A stretch of 64,000 nucleotides of DNA from Pseudomonas sp. Irchel 3E13 (lineage in GTDB: Bacteria > Pseudomonadota > Gammaproteobacteria > Pseudomonadales > Pseudomonadaceae): the NCBI RefSeq assembly GCF_900187455.1, contig NZ_FYDX01000018.1, positions 1 to 64,000 on the forward strand. Reading direction: 5' to 3'. The notes below the pieces were generated by a model. That model made no database searches, was not told the origin of the DNA, and saw nothing but the letters and a program-made list of their open reading frames with translations. The position numbers and the translations under genes are program-made. Below are positions 42,628 through 51,190 of the stretch, piece by piece. How positions within the stretch are numbered: the stretch's first letter is position 1; each line of letters opens with the position of its first letter.

Positions 42628-43538
42628 GATGCTGCCCCGGCCGCCAGTTCGATGGCGGTGCAGTAAGGGGCTTGGGCTGGGGTTGCGTTGATGTCCTGCC
42701 ATGCATCCAGCTCGACCTTGCGTACACCCTCGACGTGCAGTGCTGCGTGGATGGCCGACTGCGACACTTGCAGGCCGAGCCGGCGCCGCTTGTGGACGTA
42801 GGTCTCCAGCTTCTGCCGGGCCGCTGTGAGAATGGGCTCGGACTCAGGGCCAGGCGTGCTGAGGAAGAGCTTGGCCTTGATCTGGTAACGCAGGATCTCC
42901 GCGCCCTGGACAACGAGCCGGTCAGCCACCGGCCGGCGGTCTTCATCATTGAGATAAGCGAACACAGTTTCCAGCAGGGCATGGTCGGCAGCGCCGTCGC
43001 CGGCGGTCGACTGGACGGTGACCACGGCCACCGCCGGCGACGGGCTAACCGCCGAGGCGTCGGCAACTCGGCCGTTCGCGTTCCGGGCGTGGAAAATGTA
43101 GGCGTTGCGGGGGCCGGCAGTGCTCAGACCTTCGAATGCCATTTGCGCTCGCTCGCGCAGGCTGTCGTCGCTTTCCAGCTCTTCGACGATCGGCGGGATG
43201 GCCTTCGGCGCCGCTGCGCGAATCACCAGACGTTTGACGTTGTAGTTCGCCGCGATCTGGTCCAGGTCCTGGCCCTTGGCGGTGCTGAGCATTGTGGCTT
43301 GGGCGGCTTCGTTGACCCGCTGCCGCAAGACCACTTCCCGGTAGGTGTTCTCCTGCAGGAGCTTGGTCAGGGGTTCCGACTCAAGCTCCAGCCGGCCTGC
43401 GATTTCGGCCTGCTGATCCGCTGGCCAGAGGCCAATCATGTAGGCCTTCCGCTCCTGCAGGATCACTTCGTAGTCGATCTGCTCGACCACGGCCGGCGCC
43501 GGCAGGAGGCTGAAATCGATGGGAGTGAAAGTGTTCAT
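42624..43538 (-). CDS. J: Baseplate assembly protein J
   Basis: The 304-aa gpJ homologue has MNTFTPIDFSLLPAPAVVEQ, then GQDLDQIAANYNVKRLVI and SLRERAQMAFEGLSTAGPRN. It builds the wedge of the baseplate together with W and I, and overlaps both neighbours. Confidence 0.95.
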   Translation of the reverse strand: MNTFTPIDFSLLPAPAVVEQIDYEVILQERKAYMIGLWPADQQAEIAGRLELESEPLTKLLQENTYREVVLRQRVNEAAQATMLSTAKGQDLDQIAANYNVKRLVIRAAAPKAIPPIVEELESDDSLRERAQMAFEGLSTAGPRNAYIFHARNANGRVADASAVSPSPAVAVVTVQSTAGDGAADHALLETVFAYLNDEDRRPVADRLVVQGAEILRYQIKAKLFLSTPGPESEPILTAARQKLETYVHKRRRLGLQVSQSAIHAALHVEGVRKVELDAWQDINATPAQAPYCTAIELAAGAAS

Positions 43539-43879
43539 GCGCTGGCCCCGAGCTGCAGTGGAATGGCGAGGTTGAACGGTTGGTTGCTGTCGACCAGAAC
43601 GCCGTCAAGATCCAGCTCGGCCCGGCCGGACAAGTCGACCAGGAAGAACTGCACGCGCGACAGCCGAATCCGCGGCTCCCAATTCATCAGCGCCATGGCC
43701 GTGGCGGCGAACAGGCGCAGACGGGTGGCCTCGTTCTGGGGCTGGTCGATCAGCTCTGGCAGGAGGCTGCCGTATTCGCGGCGGGCAATGCGGGTGCCGA
43801 TGCGGGTGGTGAGGATGTCCTGCACCGACTGTTTGATGTGCTCCAACTCGGTCAGGCTGCTGCCGTTCTGGCGGTTCAT
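43535..43879 (-). CDS. W: Baseplate wedge protein W (gp25-like)
   Basis: The 114-aa lysozyme-like gp25/gpW family member has LEHIKQSVQDILTTRIGTRI and RREYGSLLPELIDQP. It overlaps V and J by four bases each. Confidence 0.95.
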   Translation of the reverse strand: MNRQNGSSLTELEHIKQSVQDILTTRIGTRIARREYGSLLPELIDQPQNEATRLRLFAATAMALMNWEPRIRLSRVQFFLVDLSGRAELDLDGVLVDSNQPFNLAIPLQLGASA

Positions 43880-44451
43880 GGCAGCGGCTTCCCGCTCTGG
43901 CCCGAGCCCGGCATGACGCCGCCGTGCGGGTGCTGTACCAGGCTGACGCCGGCGGCGAGCACGTCTTGGCTCACGGTCACTGTCCCGGTGACGGTCTGGT
44001 TGCCGGTCTGGGTGTAATCGCCTTCGTGAGTGATCGGGCCAACAATCTTGATGCCGCCGGGGCTGACAAGGTTGGTGGTACCACCGCCCGGCAAAGTGGC
44101 ATTGAGGTGATGGGCGATGCTGTCGTACTCGATCACGGCGCCGTCACGGTACGTCCGGCGGTGCAGGCCGGCACGGTCGCCATTGGCGGGGATCGCGTCG
44201 CTGTAGATACCGGTGATCGCCACGGCGTTGGCAAGCTGGCCGCTGGGGGAGATCAGGAGCACTTGCTCCCCCTCGGTCGGGGGATCCCACTCAATGTCGG
44301 CGCCGGCGCGCAGGGCCAGCCAGGGCAGCATGGCCGTGACCAGGTCGCCGGTCTTCACGGATACGCGGGGCGGCACATGCTGCACTGCGGCAATTGTGCC
44401 GAAGCGGATCATGTTTTCGAGTAGTCGGGATAGGGTGGCGAGATCGTTCAT
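43876..44451 (-). CDS. V: Baseplate spike protein V
   Basis: The product is 191 aa from the ATG at 44451. It has an OB-fold N-terminal domain (RVSVKTGDLVTAMLPWLALR, PTEGEQVLLISPSGQLANAV) and a beta-helix tip (LNATLPGGGTTNLVSPGGIK). gpV is the membrane-piercing spike. It is the first gene of the V-W-J-I-H operon behind an Ogr-type dyad. Confidence 0.95.
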   Translation of the reverse strand: MNDLATLSRLLENMIRFGTIAAVQHVPPRVSVKTGDLVTAMLPWLALRAGADIEWDPPTEGEQVLLISPSGQLANAVAITGIYSDAIPANGDRAGLHRRTYRDGAVIEYDSIAHHLNATLPGGGTTNLVSPGGIKIVGPITHEGDYTQTGNQTVTGTVTVSQDVLAAGVSLVQHPHGGVMPGSGQSGKPLP

Positions 44452-44498
44452 GGCGCCGATGGTCGCGCCATGCTCGCGTGCGCGCAGCACGGGGGGCT

Positions 44499-44517
44499 TG
44501 TAAAAGCGGGGGCTACA
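44499..44517. promoter_or_regulatory. Ogr-type dyad before V
   Basis: TGT-N13-ACA, reading TGTAGCCCCCGCTTTTACA on the minus strand, is centred 57 bp before V and matches the FI site at CCTGTAGC...CGC...TACA. Confidence 0.55.
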
Positions 44518-44968
44518 GGGACAGGTGGTCGATCAGCGCGGCGCGGATAAGGTCGTGATCGGCGTCGGTCAGGCCGAGGATCTCGCGCCGTTCGTACAGC
44601 GCAGTCGGGCCGCGGGGCTCTACCCGGTCGCGCAGACCGTCCTGGTGCACACGGGCAATCCGCGCAACGCGCCCGGTGAAACCGACCGTGGCGAGGCTCT
44701 TGTCGCCGCGTGCTTTCATGTAGCTGGCGGCGCGCAGCTTCTGGAACATCTTGGCCTTGCGCTTCACCCGGCCCTGCTTTTCTCGCAGCTTGGCGGGCTT
44801 GCGCGGAGCGAACGGCGTGCCGTCCGGGTTGCGCTGGGCGTTGACCCGCTGTTGCTGGGAGCGACGGAGCTGCTGGGCGATCGACCTGGCCAGCTTCGCG
44901 CGCTCGGGCGCGGCGATGCGCTGCAGGAGGGGATTGATCCAAGTGTCGAGCGATTCAAGGTCAGCCAT
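44513..44968 (-). CDS. S: Tail completion protein S
   Basis: The 151-aa gpS homologue (phage virion morphogenesis family) has APERAKLARSIAQQLRRSQQ, NPDGTPFAPRKPAKLREKQG and GLTDADHDLIRAALIDHLSL. It overlaps R by eight bases. Confidence 0.9.
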   Translation of the reverse strand: MADLESLDTWINPLLQRIAAPERAKLARSIAQQLRRSQQQRVNAQRNPDGTPFAPRKPAKLREKQGRVKRKAKMFQKLRAASYMKARGDKSLATVGFTGRVARIARVHQDGLRDRVEPRGPTALYERREILGLTDADHDLIRAALIDHLSL

Positions 44969-45491
44969 GGTGTTGTGGCCGCTTCGGGTGCGGGCTGGCC
45001 AGGGCCATGCCGTCGGGCGCCGCCGGCGGCTGGTAGGTGGTCACCTGATCGTCATTGACGTAGATCTCGATCGGACCGTGCGGTTCATACATCTCGTACC
45101 CCCGATCAGCCGGGTGGCTGACGTCGTATTTGCCCTGGTCGTTGAGCTTGACGACGACGCGCTCGGTCAGCGGCAGGCTGATGCTCATGTCCACTTTGCT
45201 GCCATCCAGGATATCGACTTCGAATTTCAGCCCTTCCTTCGACTTGTCGAGGTTGGCCAGCAGCTCGGACTGGTTCACCCGCAGCCAGCCCAGAATCGGC
45301 AACATCACAGTGTCTGGGTGTCCCGCGAAGTCGGTGAGGATGAGCTGCAGGCTGTACTCGTACTCGAATGACAGGGACGTGGCGGCTGTGCAACGGACCT
45401 TGCCGTTGTCGATGAAGACCAGCAGCCGATCGGGGTCAAGATCCGGAACGGCGGCGAGCAGGTGGGCGCGCAGGCTATCGGGTTTGTTCAT
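44961..45491 (-). CDS. R: Tail completion protein R
   Basis: The 176-aa gpR homologue has NKPDSLRAHLLAAVPDLDPD and the YEYSLQLILTDFAGHPDTVM segment. It overlaps the end of LysC by 17 bases. Confidence 0.9.
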   Translation of the reverse strand: MNKPDSLRAHLLAAVPDLDPDRLLVFIDNGKVRCTAATSLSFEYEYSLQLILTDFAGHPDTVMLPILGWLRVNQSELLANLDKSKEGLKFEVDILDGSKVDMSISLPLTERVVVKLNDQGKYDVSHPADRGYEMYEPHGPIEIYVNDDQVTTYQPPAAPDGMALASPHPKRPQHHG

Positions 45492-45744
45492 CGATGTTCA
45501 CCTGGTGCTGATAGATGCGGTCGACCTGGGCGGCACATTCGGCCCAGGCCTGTTCGACCAGGTCCTGGTCATTGAGCAGGGTTCCGTTGTCCGCCGGTGC
45601 CGTCGCCGGCAGCACGCACGGCACTACCGCGGGACAGCCAGTCACGATAAGCGTCGGCGCCGGTGAGGGCGGGACGCTCGCGCAGCCGGCGAGCAGCAGG
45701 AGGCAAAGGCTGGTCAGCCCAGGTACGGAGTTGGTCGTTTTCAC
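45475..45744 (-). CDS. lysC: Rz1-like outer-membrane spanin lipoprotein (LysC)
   Basis: The product is 89 aa from the GTG at 45744, with GAGG eight bases upstream and entirely shifted relative to lysB. A lipoprotein signal with lipobox LLLAGC is followed by a Pro-rich segment (PPSPAP). It overlaps most of the 3' part of the Rz-like gene in a different frame, the usual embedded arrangement. Confidence 0.8.
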   Translation of the reverse strand: MKTTNSVPGLTSLCLLLLAGCASVPPSPAPTLIVTGCPAVVPCVLPATAPADNGTLLNDQDLVEQAWAECAAQVDRIYQHQVNIDEQTR

Positions 45745-46036
45745 GCTTGAGGTCCTCGATCTGGTGGCGGCGATCGGCCAGGCCAATGCGCAGCTCGCCG
45801 AGAAGCTGGAGCTGTTGGGCCTGGGTTTCGCGCTCGCGGTTAAGGGTCTGTTCCAGTTCGGTGGCAGTGGCTAGGTTCTGGCGGGCTTCGCCCTGGGCGG
45901 TTTTGACTTGGTCCTCGAGGAGTTGCTTGGTCTCGCCCGCTGCGTTCAGGAGCTGGTGCAGCGCGAGCGACCAGAGGCCGGCGCCGGCAGCGACGATCAG
46001 CGCGCCGGCCAGTGCAGTGGTGCGGATGGAGATCAT
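45569..46036 (-). CDS. lysB: Rz-like inner-membrane spanin (LysB)
   Basis: The 155-aa product has one N-terminal TM (TALAGALIVAAGAGLWSLAL) and a long coiled coil (residues ~30-105, GETKQLLEDQVKTAQGEARQ and on). With LysC it bridges the two membranes at lysis. It overlaps the next gene by four bases. Confidence 0.8.
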   Translation of the reverse strand: MISIRTTALAGALIVAAGAGLWSLALHQLLNAAGETKQLLEDQVKTAQGEARQNLATATELEQTLNRERETQAQQLQLLGELRIGLADRRHQIEDLKRENDQLRTWADQPLPPAARRLRERPALTGADAYRDWLSRGSAVRAAGDGTGGQRNPAQ

Positions 46037-46275
46037 TTGCGGTACCAGCCGGCAACGTTCATTGCCGCTTCGTCCAGGATCTCCAGATCACCGCAGATCA
46101 CTAGTGGAGGCACCGCCATCACCTGTTTAAGCGCATCTGCCATTTTCTGGCATTGATCGATCGGAGTGCCCGCTGGCAGGAGCACGGCACTGCATCCAGT
46201 GGGCGAAAGCCTGGTCATGCGCCGGATCAGTTCGCCGTATGGGAAGCGTTCAGTTTCCTGCTCCGCGTTGCTCAT
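46033..46275 (-). CDS. Unknown 80-aa protein inside the lysis cassette
   Basis: The start and stop both overlap neighbours by four bases. The product is MSNAEQETERFPYGELIRRM, then QCQKMADALKQVMAVPPLVI and ILDEAAMNVAGWYRK. It has no TM and no signal peptide. Its position between endolysin and spanin suggests a lysis-timing or related role, which is inference only. Confidence 0.65.
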   Translation of the reverse strand: MSNAEQETERFPYGELIRRMTRLSPTGCSAVLLPAGTPIDQCQKMADALKQVMAVPPLVICGDLEILDEAAMNVAGWYRK

Positions 46276-47108
46276 GCAGCCACCTGCCCGCAGCCGCAGT
46301 CCTGGTACCGCTCAAAAGCGCGCTGTAGCTTGACGTCGTAGAGGTTTCGCTTGTAGTCCGGGCCGTTGTAAAGACTGGCCACGGTCGCCCATTTCAGGGC
46401 CTTGAGCGCCTTGTGCAACGCCGGCTCCGTCTCGATGAAGCGGACGAAGGCCTCCAGTTGATCGGCTTCGCTATGGGACATCGCCGCGACGAAGTCCTGC
46501 ACGCTGGCGTAGCCCAGGCGCTGCCACCAGAAGCCCATCACCTGGAACGCGCCCCAGGACGCAGATTCTAGCGCGGCGGTCTCGTCGAGCTGGCGGGCGC
46601 TGGCCATGCGCTGGTGCTCTGCGGTACCGCCGGAGTAGCCGCCAGGCTTAGGGTTGACCAGTGCTGGGAACTGACCAGCGAGGTGATCGGCGCGCTTCTG
46701 CAGTTCGCCCTGGTCGACCTCGGCGCCGTGGGCGACTTGCAGTTGGCGGTACATGATGTGCCGCTCGAAGAGGATTACCGGTTTTCCGTTGTCCAGGAAG
46801 CCGCGGCCCTTGGACTCGACTTCATTCAGGGCATAGACCGCAGCTACCGGCACGCCGAGCCGCTGGGCGGCCTTGGCCAGGTCCGCACCCTTCAGCAGCA
46901 GTTGGCAGTTGGCACCGCTCAGGCTGGCCAGCGTCTTGGGACCCGCGACGCCGTCGTCAACCAGGCCGACGCGGCGCTGGTACGCGGCGAGAGCCTTTTC
47001 GGTTTCGTCGCCGAAGTGGCCGTCGTCCACCAGTTTGGCGCCTTGGGAATTGAGTTTACGCTGCAGGTCGCGGACCGCCTGCGAGCGGTCACCGTGGCGA
47101 AGGGTCAT
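46272..47108 (-). CDS. Endolysin: PG-binding domain plus N-acetylmuramidase
   Basis: The product is 278 aa from the ATG at 47108. The N-terminal peptidoglycan-binding domain (residues ~5-65, GDRSQAVRDLQRKLNSQGAK) is followed by a DUF3380-type muramidase with ALNEVESKGRGFLDNGKPVI (Glu as catalytic acid) and ESASWGAFQVMGF. No signal peptide is visible, so release depends on the holin. Confidence 0.9.
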   Translation of the reverse strand: MTLRHGDRSQAVRDLQRKLNSQGAKLVDDGHFGDETEKALAAYQRRVGLVDDGVAGPKTLASLSGANCQLLLKGADLAKAAQRLGVPVAAVYALNEVESKGRGFLDNGKPVILFERHIMYRQLQVAHGAEVDQGELQKRADHLAGQFPALVNPKPGGYSGGTAEHQRMASARQLDETAALESASWGAFQVMGFWWQRLGYASVQDFVAAMSHSEADQLEAFVRFIETEPALHKALKALKWATVASLYNGPDYKRNLYDVKLQRAFERYQDCGCGQVAA

Positions 47109-47419
47109 AGCGTCCTCTCCTTGCGGGTGAAGGTTTTCTTGGCGGCGGCACGCACAAACTCGATGCCGAGCAGGCCGATCAGCCCACCGAAGAACGGCGC
47201 GGCAGTGAGCGGGATACCAATGAGCGACAGCCCGTGGCTTGCCGAAAGAGCAACGAAACCGCACAGAGGCGCTTCGATGACCAACTGGCGGAGCTTTCCG
47301 CCGCCGTAGACCACTCGCAGGGCGGCGATGAGGGCGGCGAGCAGACCTGCATACAGGCCGGGCCAGTTGTGTTCGAACCATGCGGCCAGGAAGGCCCAGG
47401 TTTCGGGACGGTCAGGCAT
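47105..47419 (-). CDS. Phage holin, three TM segments
   Basis: The 104-aa product has three hydrophobic spans (LYAGLLAALIAALRVVYGG, APLCGFVALSASHGLSLIGI, APFFGGLIGLLGIEFV) and a basic C-terminus (KKTFTRKERTL). It looks like a class I holin and overlaps the endolysin gene. Confidence 0.85.
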   Translation of the reverse strand: MPDRPETWAFLAAWFEHNWPGLYAGLLAALIAALRVVYGGGKLRQLVIEAPLCGFVALSASHGLSLIGIPLTAAPFFGGLIGLLGIEFVRAAAKKTFTRKERTL

Positions 47420-47452
47420 GTGCGTTCTTCCTTGTGGGGCGGGTACGGGCGG

Positions 47453-47665
47453 TCAGTCCCATAGTTGAACCATTGCCCGTGCCGGGGCTGGGGTTTGTAG
47501 GTCGGGGAGAGTGACGAGCAGGCCGGACGGCAGTACTGGCCCATGGTCGGCCAGCTTCGGGTTGGCCTGGAGTACAGCCTCGACGACGCCTGCAGTGCGG
47601 CCGTAATGTCGCCAGCACAGGGCGTCGACAGTGTCGTTCTGGATGGTCCGCAGTTGGGCGGGCAT
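47453..47665 (-). CDS. X: Tail protein X
   Basis: The product is 70 aa from the ATG at 47665, which overlaps the upstream stop (TGATG). It has LRTIQNDTVDALCWRHYGRT and LADHGPVLPSGLLVTLPDLQ, the LysM-like fold of gpX. Confidence 0.85.
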   Translation of the reverse strand: MPAQLRTIQNDTVDALCWRHYGRTAGVVEAVLQANPKLADHGPVLPSGLLVTLPDLQTPAPARAMVQLWD

Positions 47666-47874
47666 CACTTAGAGCCTGCAGGTGGTGGAACTGGACCGGC
47701 ATCTTCGGCAAAAACGAACGAGCCATCAGTCGAGACGATCGCACCTGCAGACTGACCCGTAGCGGGATCCCGGCAAACCGCCAGGCCGAGGGGATGCATG
47801 ATCTCCCGGTTGATGCGCACCAGGAGTCCTCGGCGAGATATCTCGTTCCAGTCGATGGTTTCGAACTTTTCCAT
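47665..47874 (-). CDS. Small phage protein between L and X, 69 aa
   Basis: The ATG at 47874 overlaps the L stop. The text MEKFETIDWNEISRRGLLVR, INREIMHPLGLAV and TDGSFVFAED matches a conserved small protein often found here in Pseudomonas P2-like phages. Its role is not known. Confidence 0.7.
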   Translation of the reverse strand: MEKFETIDWNEISRRGLLVRINREIMHPLGLAVCRDPATGQSAGAIVSTDGSFVFAEDAGPVPPPAGSK

Positions 47875-48335
47875 CACAACAGCTCCACGGTGGTTCGGGA
47901 CTTGCCCAGAAAATCACGGATGGCCCATCTCTGGTCGCGACGGTAGTCGTCGATTGTTGGCGCGGTGTCTTCGGCGTTCTTGCTACCGCTGCCGGTGGTG
48001 TCGTACCCGCGGTATCGCTCGCACACCTCGGCACCGGTGGCAGCCTCGATCGCACGCAGGTACAGGTAGACGTGCTTGGTGACATCGCCGACTGGCGGGC
48101 TGGGAACCTCGGTCAGGGCGGCGAAGCCTTCGACCCGCTTGGCTTGCAGCCATGTGTCCAACTCGTCGTTGACGCTGATGGCCGCGGCGATGATTGCGGT
48201 TTCGAGCCTTGCCGGGGTGACGCTGGAGTCGATGCGCAGGGATTTGCGCAGCTTTTCGATATCGATCGAGGGCCAGAAGGTGTCGGTGTTGATGTGGCCG
48301 CTGGGCACCGGGGCGCCGGCAATGAATCCGCTCAT
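47874..48335 (-). CDS. L: Head completion protein L
   Basis: The 153-aa gpL homologue has INTDTFWPSIDIEKLRKSLR, ARLETAIIAAAISVNDELDT and YRRDQRWAIRDFLGKSRTTV. It closes the filled capsid. Confidence 0.9.
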   Translation of the reverse strand: MSGFIAGAPVPSGHINTDTFWPSIDIEKLRKSLRIDSSVTPARLETAIIAAAISVNDELDTWLQAKRVEGFAALTEVPSPPVGDVTKHVYLYLRAIEAATGAEVCERYRGYDTTGSGSKNAEDTAPTIDDYRRDQRWAIRDFLGKSRTTVELL

Positions 48336-48435
48336 GATGGCGTGCTCTGGAATAAGTCGGCGGTGGTCGGGGCTTCACAGACTGGCCAAGGGCCGCTGAT
48401 CGCCCCGAGCCGCCGGGTGCGTGGGGGACGCTCGG

Positions 48436-49137
48436 TTAGCCGGGAGTACCGGCGTGTTTCTTGAGGAGGCGCTCGGCGCGCTCCAGGTCTTTCTTGCCGC
48501 CGCAACTGCTGTGCAGTTCGATGGCGCGTTTCAGCAGTTCGATGCCCGCCGCGATCTGGCCCGGTTGACCAGGCTTCTCGTCGTCCAGACCTTCGAGGGT
48601 GGCCCGACCGAGGGCGAGCATCAGCTTGGCGCGGGCCTCGTCGGGCATGTCGTAGTGATCGGTGAGTTCCGCGGTGCGGGTCAGCGTGTCGCGGGAGAAG
48701 GTTTCGCCTGCCTTTTGCGCCTTGAGCGCTGCGGTGGCTACTTCCTCCGCGACCACGCAGCCCGTGGTCCGGTTAAAGCGATCGGGCATTTTCAGAGCGT
48801 GCTGCAGGACATAGACCGCAACGTCGAGGCCGCCGTCGAAGTCGCCGGCGTCGAAGCGCCAGACCATCACGGTGACCACTACGTCATCCTGGGCGCCTTG
48901 GCCTGCCTGCAGCACGCCGTCGATGTAGGGAACATAGTCAGGCAGCAGCTCGGCCTTGAGCTTGCCCTTGGCCTCGCCGGACTGGACCTGCTTGAGGCGG
49001 AACTGATCCTGCTGGAGTTTGGCCAGCATGATTTCGTAGCCGGTAGCACCTTCCATCATGGCCGACGGGGCGACGGCGGCCGCCTCAATGGCTGCGCGCT
49101 TGCGCAGTTGGGTCTGTTGAGCGAGGGTCAGGGCCAT
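48436..49137 (-). CDS. M: Terminase small/endonuclease subunit M
   Basis: The 233-aa gpM homologue has AVAPSAMMEGATGYEIMLAK, KGKLKAELLPDYVPYIDGVL and MVWRFDAGDFDGGLDVAVYV. It cuts cos with P. A 100-bp gap separates it from L. Confidence 0.9.
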   Translation of the reverse strand: MALTLAQQTQLRKRAAIEAAAVAPSAMMEGATGYEIMLAKLQQDQFRLKQVQSGEAKGKLKAELLPDYVPYIDGVLQAGQGAQDDVVVTVMVWRFDAGDFDGGLDVAVYVLQHALKMPDRFNRTTGCVVAEEVATAALKAQKAGETFSRDTLTRTAELTDHYDMPDEARAKLMLALGRATLEGLDDEKPGQPGQIAAGIELLKRAIELHSSCGGKKDLERAERLLKKHAGTPG

Positions 49138-49140
49138 GGT

Positions 49141-50151
49141 TTAAGCCTTCTCGATGTTTTCGACGAGGGCGACCAGGCCGAAGTCTTCGATGACGTAGGC
49201 GTCGTTCGAGGACTGGTAGTCGGCGATGCGGTCGTATTCCGGTTCGTCTTTCAGGTGGCGGCGGCGGGCGGCTTCCTGCCAGTAGATCGACAGGTTCGAC
49301 AGGGTGGTCACCAGCACGGTGTTGTCCGGGAAGTACGGCACATCGACGATCTGCAGGCCGCCCAGGCGGGCACGGCTGACGATTTCCTGGGCCGCGTTCT
49401 CTTCCTGGTTGGATGCGGCTCCTTTCTCAACGGCAGTGAGGAGCTTTTCGTGCAGCAGATTGCGCGAGACGATCACCACCAGATCCGGGTGCTGACGGTG
49501 CCATGGCTCGAGCAACTGGACTGCGTCGAAGACCAGGCCGTCGAGCGTCTTGTAGTCGCCATTCGTGCCGATGACGACTTTGTCGTCCGCGATCTCGCCG
49601 CCGTCGATTACACGATCCGGTGCTCCGTCGCGGATCTTCTTGAGCCAGCCGATGTTGACGTCCTCCCGCATTGGGTAGGTGACTGGATTGCTCTCTGCCG
49701 CCGCCATTACGCCGTGCCAGCCGATAAGGATCCGGTCCAGGCCCTGACGCTGGGCTATTGCATTGGTGAGTCGTACCTGGAAGTCGGGGAATTTTGCCCA
49801 GGCATCCAGCAGTGGGTAGGGAAACGCGCTATCGAAGTTGGTCTGCTTACAGGTGTAGTTGTCTTTCGACAGGGAATGGCGTTCGCCGGGGTTACGGCGT
49901 TTGCCCGCAGCGGTGTTGGTGCGGCCGGCGATTGGGCCGTTAACGCCCAACAGCAATGCTTCGCCCGATTGTTCATCCACACCGATCATGTTGATCCGGG
50001 TCAGGAAGGCAATACCTTCCTGGATCGCGGTCTCCAGCTTCTGCTGAATGCTGGGCTCGACATTGAATTTCACGGCGGCGCTCTCGACGCCGTTGAGTTT
50101 GGCCACATGGCCGAGGTAGCCATTGAAGGCGACGCGGGTTTCGTTACGCAT
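49141..50151 (-). CDS. N: Major capsid protein N
   Basis: The 336-aa gpN homologue has MRNETRVAFNGYLGHVAKLN, then QQKLETAIQEGIAFLTRINM and VIGTNGDYKTLDGLVFDAVQ. In P2 it is trimmed by the O protease. Confidence 0.95.
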   Translation of the reverse strand: MRNETRVAFNGYLGHVAKLNGVESAAVKFNVEPSIQQKLETAIQEGIAFLTRINMIGVDEQSGEALLLGVNGPIAGRTNTAAGKRRNPGERHSLSKDNYTCKQTNFDSAFPYPLLDAWAKFPDFQVRLTNAIAQRQGLDRILIGWHGVMAAAESNPVTYPMREDVNIGWLKKIRDGAPDRVIDGGEIADDKVVIGTNGDYKTLDGLVFDAVQLLEPWHRQHPDLVVIVSRNLLHEKLLTAVEKGAASNQEENAAQEIVSRARLGGLQIVDVPYFPDNTVLVTTLSNLSIYWQEAARRRHLKDEPEYDRIADYQSSNDAYVIEDFGLVALVENIEKA

Positions 50152-50180
50152 GTTGTGCTCCGAGTAGGGCGGGTATGAGG

Positions 50181-51032
50181 TCAGAACGTGGCCAGAGCCT
50201 TGCCTTCGTTACCAGTCGCGGGCGGGCGGTGCTTCTGGCTGTGGTCTTCGGTTTTGCCGAGACGGCTGACCAGGTCGTTGAAGTCAGTGGTCAGTTTGGA
50301 GAGGTCCTTGACCAGGTCAGTCCGTGCCGCCACCTCTTGAGTGAATGCCTCGGCCTGTTCCTTCGCGTGGGTGGCCAGTGCCTCGATGGCGGTGGCCAGC
50401 TCGGAGAATTGGGCGGCGTCCTTGCCTTCCTTGTCCTTGCTCTTGCCGAGGGCGTCCATGACGCGGTTGAACAGGCCTACGACCTTGCTCTCGCTGTCGG
50501 TGACTTCCTCGAATTCCAGTGCGGTTTCTTCGGCCGCGGTGAACAGGTTGTCTTCGTGCTGTTTCCGATTCTTCATGGTCCCGTGCTGTGCGCTGAAGCT
50601 CAGGGCTTCGGTGCCCAGGCTGGCCGGGGTGTCGGTAACTGCCAGGCCGACCAGGTATGCCTTGCCGGAGTCGGCGAACTTCGGCTGAACCTCGATCGAC
50701 GTGTAGATCTTCTGGTTGGCCTTGTTCAGCGCGAGTAGGGCGTCATTCGGCTGGAGCTGGCCGAACAGGGCGAGCTTCTTCACGCCAGCGATTTCGACTT
50801 CCTCGGCCTTCAACGCCAGGACGTCGCCGTAGGCACCGAAGTCGCTGCTCGGCAGGTAGCCCTTGATGTGTTCGCAGTTGATCCGCGCACCGTAGGTATT
50901 CGGGCTGTACGTGCTGGCCATGTCCTCGATCCAGGAACGTTCGATTTTGCGACCGTCGGTGGTCGCGCCTTCGACGGCGATACGAGCCCACTTGGAGCGG
51001 TATTTCTTGGCGGTGTCAGTCTTGCCGGCCAT
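50181..51032 (-). CDS. O: Capsid scaffold/protease O
   Basis: The product is 283 aa from the ATG at 51032. The N-terminal protease part has ARIAVEGATTDGRKIERSWI, INCEHIKGYLPSSDF (candidate catalytic His) and TDTPASLGTEAL (candidate Ser). The C-terminal helical part is the scaffold. The upstream extension of the frame to 51470 overlaps the divergent P gene and is not used. Confidence 0.9.
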   Translation of the reverse strand: MAGKTDTAKKYRSKWARIAVEGATTDGRKIERSWIEDMASTYSPNTYGARINCEHIKGYLPSSDFGAYGDVLALKAEEVEIAGVKKLALFGQLQPNDALLALNKANQKIYTSIEVQPKFADSGKAYLVGLAVTDTPASLGTEALSFSAQHGTMKNRKQHEDNLFTAAEETALEFEEVTDSESKVVGLFNRVMDALGKSKDKEGKDAAQFSELATAIEALATHAKEQAEAFTQEVAARTDLVKDLSKLTTDFNDLVSRLGKTEDHSQKHRPPATGNEGKALATF

Positions 51033-51124
51033 GTTGGAATTCCCTCTGTACGGTGGCGGTGGCGTGGTGCCTGGCGTTGAGAGCATGGTCGGCACAGCGC
51101 GCAGCCACGGCAACGCGGCGCAGT

Positions 51125-51143
51125 TGTAGGGCGGTGCGCTACA
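51125..51143. promoter_or_regulatory. Ogr-type dyad between O and P
   Basis: TGTAG-N9-CTACA (TGT-N13-ACA) lies 82-111 bp before O and 48-66 bp before P. Because it is a dyad it could serve the divergent O and P promoters. The rest of 51033-51190 is noncoding. Confidence 0.6.
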
Positions 51144-51190
51144 GGGAGCGTCGATAGGGGATCGCGCGCGCGAACGGCAGCATCGGCGCC

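Noticed and set aside
48421..50178. A 585-codon plus-strand frame across genes M and N
   Set aside because: It is antisense to two clear capsid and terminase genes; its sequence is low-complexity shadow text.
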